64,000 nt of DNA, taken from NCBI GenBank assembly GCA_037954325.1, contig JBBMNZ010000001.1:17547258-17611257 (forward strand), given 5' to 3'. Each line of letters opens with the position of its first letter. Positions within the stretch are counted from its first letter, which is position 1. Below, piece after piece: positions 60,612-64,000 of this stretch. Position numbers and translations under genes: made by a program. This DNA is from Fistularia commersonii (lineage: Eukaryota > Chordata > Actinopteri > Syngnathiformes > Fistulariidae). Under the pieces are notes generated by a model. The model had not been told where the DNA came from and made no database searches. It saw only the letters and a program-made list of their open reading frames with translations.

Positions 60612-60683
60612 CGCCCAGTGTGGGACTTGAACCCACAGCCCTGAGATTAAAAGTCTCATGCTCTACCAGCTGGCAATCGGGGT
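60612..60683 (-). pseudogene. tRNA-Lys (UUU)-like sequence, damaged acceptor stem
   Basis: On the minus strand the anticodon arm TGAGA-CTTTTAA-TCTCA is perfect, with anticodon TTT. The T arm GTGGG-TTCAAGT-CCCAC is also perfect, and the D-arm GCTGGTAGAGC is recognisable. The 5' acceptor strand (ACCCCGA) pairs with the 3' strand (ACTGGGC) at only about four of seven positions, and one base is missing before the D loop. This is most likely a tRNA-Lys pseudogene or a tRNA-derived repeat head, not a working gene. Confidence 0.6.
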
Positions 60684-60854
60684 GGATCGTATTCATTCTT
60701 GCCATCGCAGGACTCCATCAGGGATCTTGTTCATCCTCGCTTTGGTGCATTTAAACTCTTCTATGAGGTGTGAGATGGGCAGATCCAGGGTACCATGTCT
60801 AACAAGCCAATGTTGCCAATGCAGCTTCTTGATGTATGAACTGGTAGTGCTCTT

Positions 60855-61175
60855 AGTTCTTGCCAAAATTTTCTTGTCCTGGCAACTGGACTTGAATTGC
60901 TTCACTTGAAGAAGTTTCACCCCTCATCCGATACTTCTTCAGTTCTTATGACCTATGAGGAGTTTTTTGGGCGGGTCCAGATTATGCTGGCTTGTTATGT
61001 AAGTGGAAGAGTACATCTGCAGAAACTAGGTGTAAACATAACAACCCCCCTTACACCCTACACAGTACACCTAGTTACACTTTGAAGCCTCTCACATGAG
61101 GGACAAAACATCTTCAAGTGAAGAAATTCAAAATTTCAACGGGAATTTGCCATGATCTGGATCCCTGAGAACCTC
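60855..61175. repeat. Dispersed repeat, inverted pair (second locus)
   Basis: TTGCTTCACTTGAAGAAGTT at 60898 and ACATCTTCAAGTGAAGAAAT at 61109 are inverted copies of the family described at 22.7-23.6 kb, here about 200 bp apart. The flanks CAACTGGACTTGAAT and CCATGATCTGG also match the first locus. Confidence 0.6.
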
Positions 61176-62017
61176 CACAGGCATTGTCCTCTCAAGCTTC
61201 TCAACTTTGGTCGTAGGGATCTTGTAGACCATGAGGGGGACGCATCACACAGGGAAGCAATCCGAACTGCAGCACCACAGTTTCAGCTTCCCAGGAAGGT
61301 CTTGTGTATGCTGACGTGTATGCTTTGATGGTTTCTTTCCTCAGCTGATCATTCTAGTCAGAGTCTTTGAGACTCGCATTGTACCAGCGCCAAAGGCTCT
61401 TGACTGGCAGCTCTGATACCAAGGGAATGGATGTCTTCTTAAAGCAAATACTTCTTCTGTAGTGCTCGTTCTAGGCATGAAGTCATACTGCTGTTCACAA
61501 ATACTGACTTCCGCACTCAGTCTAGTTTCCACTACTCTTTCCCATAAATTCACATAAATTCAATGCCTTTCTCACTTCACTTTTACTCATTTCAATTGTC
61601 TAATGAAAATTTTCATCAAAGTCTCTACCTGTCCCAGTTTTCAGATTTAAACCAGAGGTATCGTTCATATCCTAAATTACTGATTCAGATAGATTTACTG
61701 GTTCATTTGAGGTATTTCAATGTTTCTATTGCTGTGTCTGCTTCTGAAATCAGGCTCCATCTGAATGTTACATAATGGAAGCTTTGGAACAAATAATCTG
61801 TGTGTGTCTGTGTGTCTGTGTGTGTGTGTGTGAGAGACAGAGTCCCAGATGTCCGTGAACTCAGGCGACGTCGCTGTCTCAGTCTTGCCTGCTGTAAAAC
61901 CCTCAGATTTTGACACTGGTCATTGAGCTGTTGTTTTTTGTATTGTTTTGTCTTTCAAAGCAAGATTTTTTTTTCTCCTTCAGTCTGACCATACTGTAGA
62001 CTTGACTTTCTTATCTA

Positions 62018-62297
62018 CAGGACTGTCTTACAAAATTAGAATATTGTGATAAAGTTCTTTATCTGTTGTAATGCAATTACAAAAACAAACACGTCATACA
62101 TTCATGACAAATCAACTGAAATATTGCAAGCCTTTTATTATTTTGATATTGCTAATTATGGCTTACATCTTAAGAAAACTCAATAATCCTATCTCAAAAT
62201 ATTAGAATATCATGAAAAAGTAATTTTTGTTTTTTTAATTGCATTACAGAAGATAAAGAACTTTATCACAATATTCTAATTTTCTGAGACTGTCCTG
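62018..62297. mobile_element. Tc1/mariner-type MITE with TA duplication
   Basis: A 280-bp element with long terminal inverted repeats (left CAGGACTGTCTTACAAAATT, right AATTTTCTGAGACTGTCCTG). The repeats continue inward with AGAATATTGTGATAAAGTTC and its complement for over 50 bp. TA lies on both sides (62016-62017 and 62298-62299). No coding capacity. Confidence 0.92.
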
Positions 62298-62739
62298 TAT
62301 TTTTTAGTTGGGAACATTAATTATGAGTCTGTCACGGTATATGAACATGGACAGGGTGTTCCCTGAACGCTGGCCTGACGCCAGCATCCCTAGACGTCTC
62401 CAAGGTCTTTGCAGGGACATTCTCAAGAGGACAGAGCTGAGGATAGTCTCGAAAAAGCGACCATGTCGCCCTAATAATGTGGCAAGAGCATACTCCGGTT
62501 AAAGCAATTTACCAAAACAGGCCAAGATGGAGCTGGTCAAGATACTGTATCCATCCTGTGCTGGTATGACAATAAAAGCTCCTTGAATTTTAGAAATTAA
62601 TCCTCTGCAGATTATCTCAGCAGACTCTGGGGTTAGAGGCTGGGTTTAACCTGCACTGTCAATTGATTACCAGGCCACATATGGAAACATCTAACCATTA
62701 ACCATCTCTCATTCACATCTTTGGACAACATCGTCTTCA

Positions 62740-62830
62740 ATGACCCAGTGGACGGATTTTGGATTGTGGGAGGAAAACAGGAAACCTGGTGAGCACGCAG
62801 GCAAAGAAGACGGAGAACCCCCCATTATCC
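62740..62830 (-). repeat. SINE-like fragment, reverse orientation
   Basis: GGATTGTGGGAGGAAAACAG followed by GAAACCTGGTGAGCACGCAG is the reverse complement of the SINE-like body seen at 13.3 kb. Confidence 0.55.
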
Positions 62831-63229
62831 CAATTAGAATTGAAAGCATGACCGTCTGGCTGTGAGGTGATAGTGGCAATCACAGCATTTGCTGATGCAA
62901 CAAACCTGAAAGAAGTGAGATGTTCTCAGAAGTCAAATTATGGATTATTAGTTTGAGCCAGCTGCATCCCGGGCAGATATTTGCCAGTAAAGGAGGAAAA
63001 ATCTGCTACTGCAGCCAGCCCAGTACTAAGCAAGATGGTTGTTGAGACTGTTTGCAGCAATAGTTGTTGGTAACTTCACCTAAACAAACACAAATCCTGG
63101 GTGATAGACAGAGATTACTGTCATCTGTCAAATTCTGGGATTAAAAATATCTTCTTAGGAAAGAGGGAAAACTCAAAAATCATTTTTTTCCACAATGCTG
63201 TGGAGAAGAGATAGAAACAAACTATTGAC

Positions 63230-63236
63230 ACACACA

Positions 63237-63275
<39 letters not shown>
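63230..63275. repeat. (CA)n microsatellite
   Basis: About 20 CA units with one interruption (ACAAACAC). Confidence 0.93.
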
Positions 63276-63277
<2 letters not shown>

Positions 63278-64000
63278 AGCAGGGTGCCTGGGGGCAGCCC
63301 TGAGGTTGTGGTAAATCTCGATGCAGCAGAAAAAAAACACTGAGAGGAGAATTGTGATGGGTCTTCATCTGCTGGAGGTGACACTACCTCTGCATGAAAG
63401 CGGATGATGTGATGAATTAATGTCAGTTTCCTTATTAATTCTATAATGTAATGATAAAACAGTTCTAGCAAACTAATATTAGAGTTCCACAGATAACAAT
63501 AAATGCTCAGAAGCGAGACAACTCACCGATTAAACAAAATTATAAATTTAAAATAATCAAATGTGGATCAAGTTATTTCAAGCATTTTTCCAAAAACAAC
63601 ATATTTCAGTTTTAGGATTCACTGTTATTTACAACAAAGTAGAGATGCAGTAAAGCTGATAAGAATGCTAAAAGAAAAAAAAAATGACAGATGTGCTGCC
63701 AAAATATTATAGATTACTCTGCAGAAAGTAACTGGTTACATTATAATTTCTTTTCACAATATCGTTTGATACTGAATCCTTCACCAAATAAGGAAACACA
63801 GGATTTTTTTTTTGTTTTTTACAAATAATCTGTTTTTAAATGTACTATTGAAAGTAAATAGAGAAATAGAAATATATACTATACATACAAACAGTATTCA
63901 CTACCTTTTAGATGTTTTCTCATTTTGTAGCTTAAAAAGAGGAAATTGTGGTCAATGCCATTGTTTTTTTTTTTTTGAAAATTATTTTCAATTTGATGAT

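Larger units (their letters stand above)
58800..64000. other. Right-hand intergenic DNA
   Basis: No protein gene can be supported. Beyond the entries listed separately (SINE-like pieces, tRNA-Lys-like sequence, inverted dispersed repeats, MITE, microsatellites) the sequence is AT-rich with long A and T runs. It may contain the promoter of the exoc3l4-like gene near 58.9 kb. Confidence 0.55.

Noticed and set aside
1..64000. CRISPR arrays, bacterial operons, phage or plasmid features
   Set aside because: None present; the tandem arrays are simple satellites and the genes are spliced vertebrate genes.

Overview
The window is vertebrate nuclear DNA, almost certainly from a ray-finned (teleost) fish. 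The genes are split into short exons with GT-AG introns. The spaces between them hold long GT, AT, TTCTC and CGCA microsatellites and fish-type mobile elements (Tc1, hAT MITEs, L2-like and other LINEs, SINE-like repeats, a Ty3/gypsy remnant). There are no bacterial-style operons.

Four protein genes can be read exon by exon. nubpl (minus strand, 13818-20570, 11 exons) encodes the P-loop Fe-S carrier used in mitochondrial complex I assembly. dtd2 (plus, 20865-21673, 3 exons) encodes D-aminoacyl-tRNA deacylase 2. These two are divergent and share a promoter of about 294 bp. To the right are two tandem minus-strand Sec6/EXOC3-family paralogues: a tnfaip2-like gene (28043 to about 33.5 kb or beyond) and an exoc3l4-like gene (37814 to about 55.9 kb). 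The core exons of the pair match one for one with identical intron phases, so they come from a gene duplication. In mammals NUBPL/DTD2 and TNFAIP2/EXOC3L4 are on the same chromosome arm (human 14q) but far apart; here they are about 6 kb apart.

Layout: 0-4.4 kb is non-coding and ends in a CpG-rich block that is probably the promoter of a leftward gene (arhgap5 is my synteny guess). 4.4-13.8 kb is intergenic, with microsatellites, a dead Tc1 copy and a SINE-like repeat. 13.8-20.6 kb is nubpl, with an internally deleted LINE and a hAT MITE in its introns. 20.6-21.7 kb is the shared promoter and dtd2. 21.7-28 kb is intergenic and repeat-rich. 28-34.8 kb is the tnfaip2-like gene. 34.8-37.8 kb is a spacer with an L2-like 3' end. 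37.8-55.9 kb (perhaps 58.8 kb) is the exoc3l4-like gene, its introns full of LINE pieces. 56.6-58.4 kb is a gypsy LTR remnant with a hAT element inserted in its left LTR. 58.9-64 kb holds repeats, a tRNA-Lys-like sequence and a MITE, with no protein gene I can support.

Functionally, nubpl and dtd2 are housekeeping genes (mitochondrial respiratory assembly, translation proofreading). The Sec6-family pair belongs to the exocyst-like group linked in mammals to membrane tubulation and Ral/exocyst signalling. I found no convincing novel system. The most informative observations are a GC-AG intron, nested transposon insertions with readable target duplications, and a fish-type N-terminal extension on the exoc3l4-like protein.
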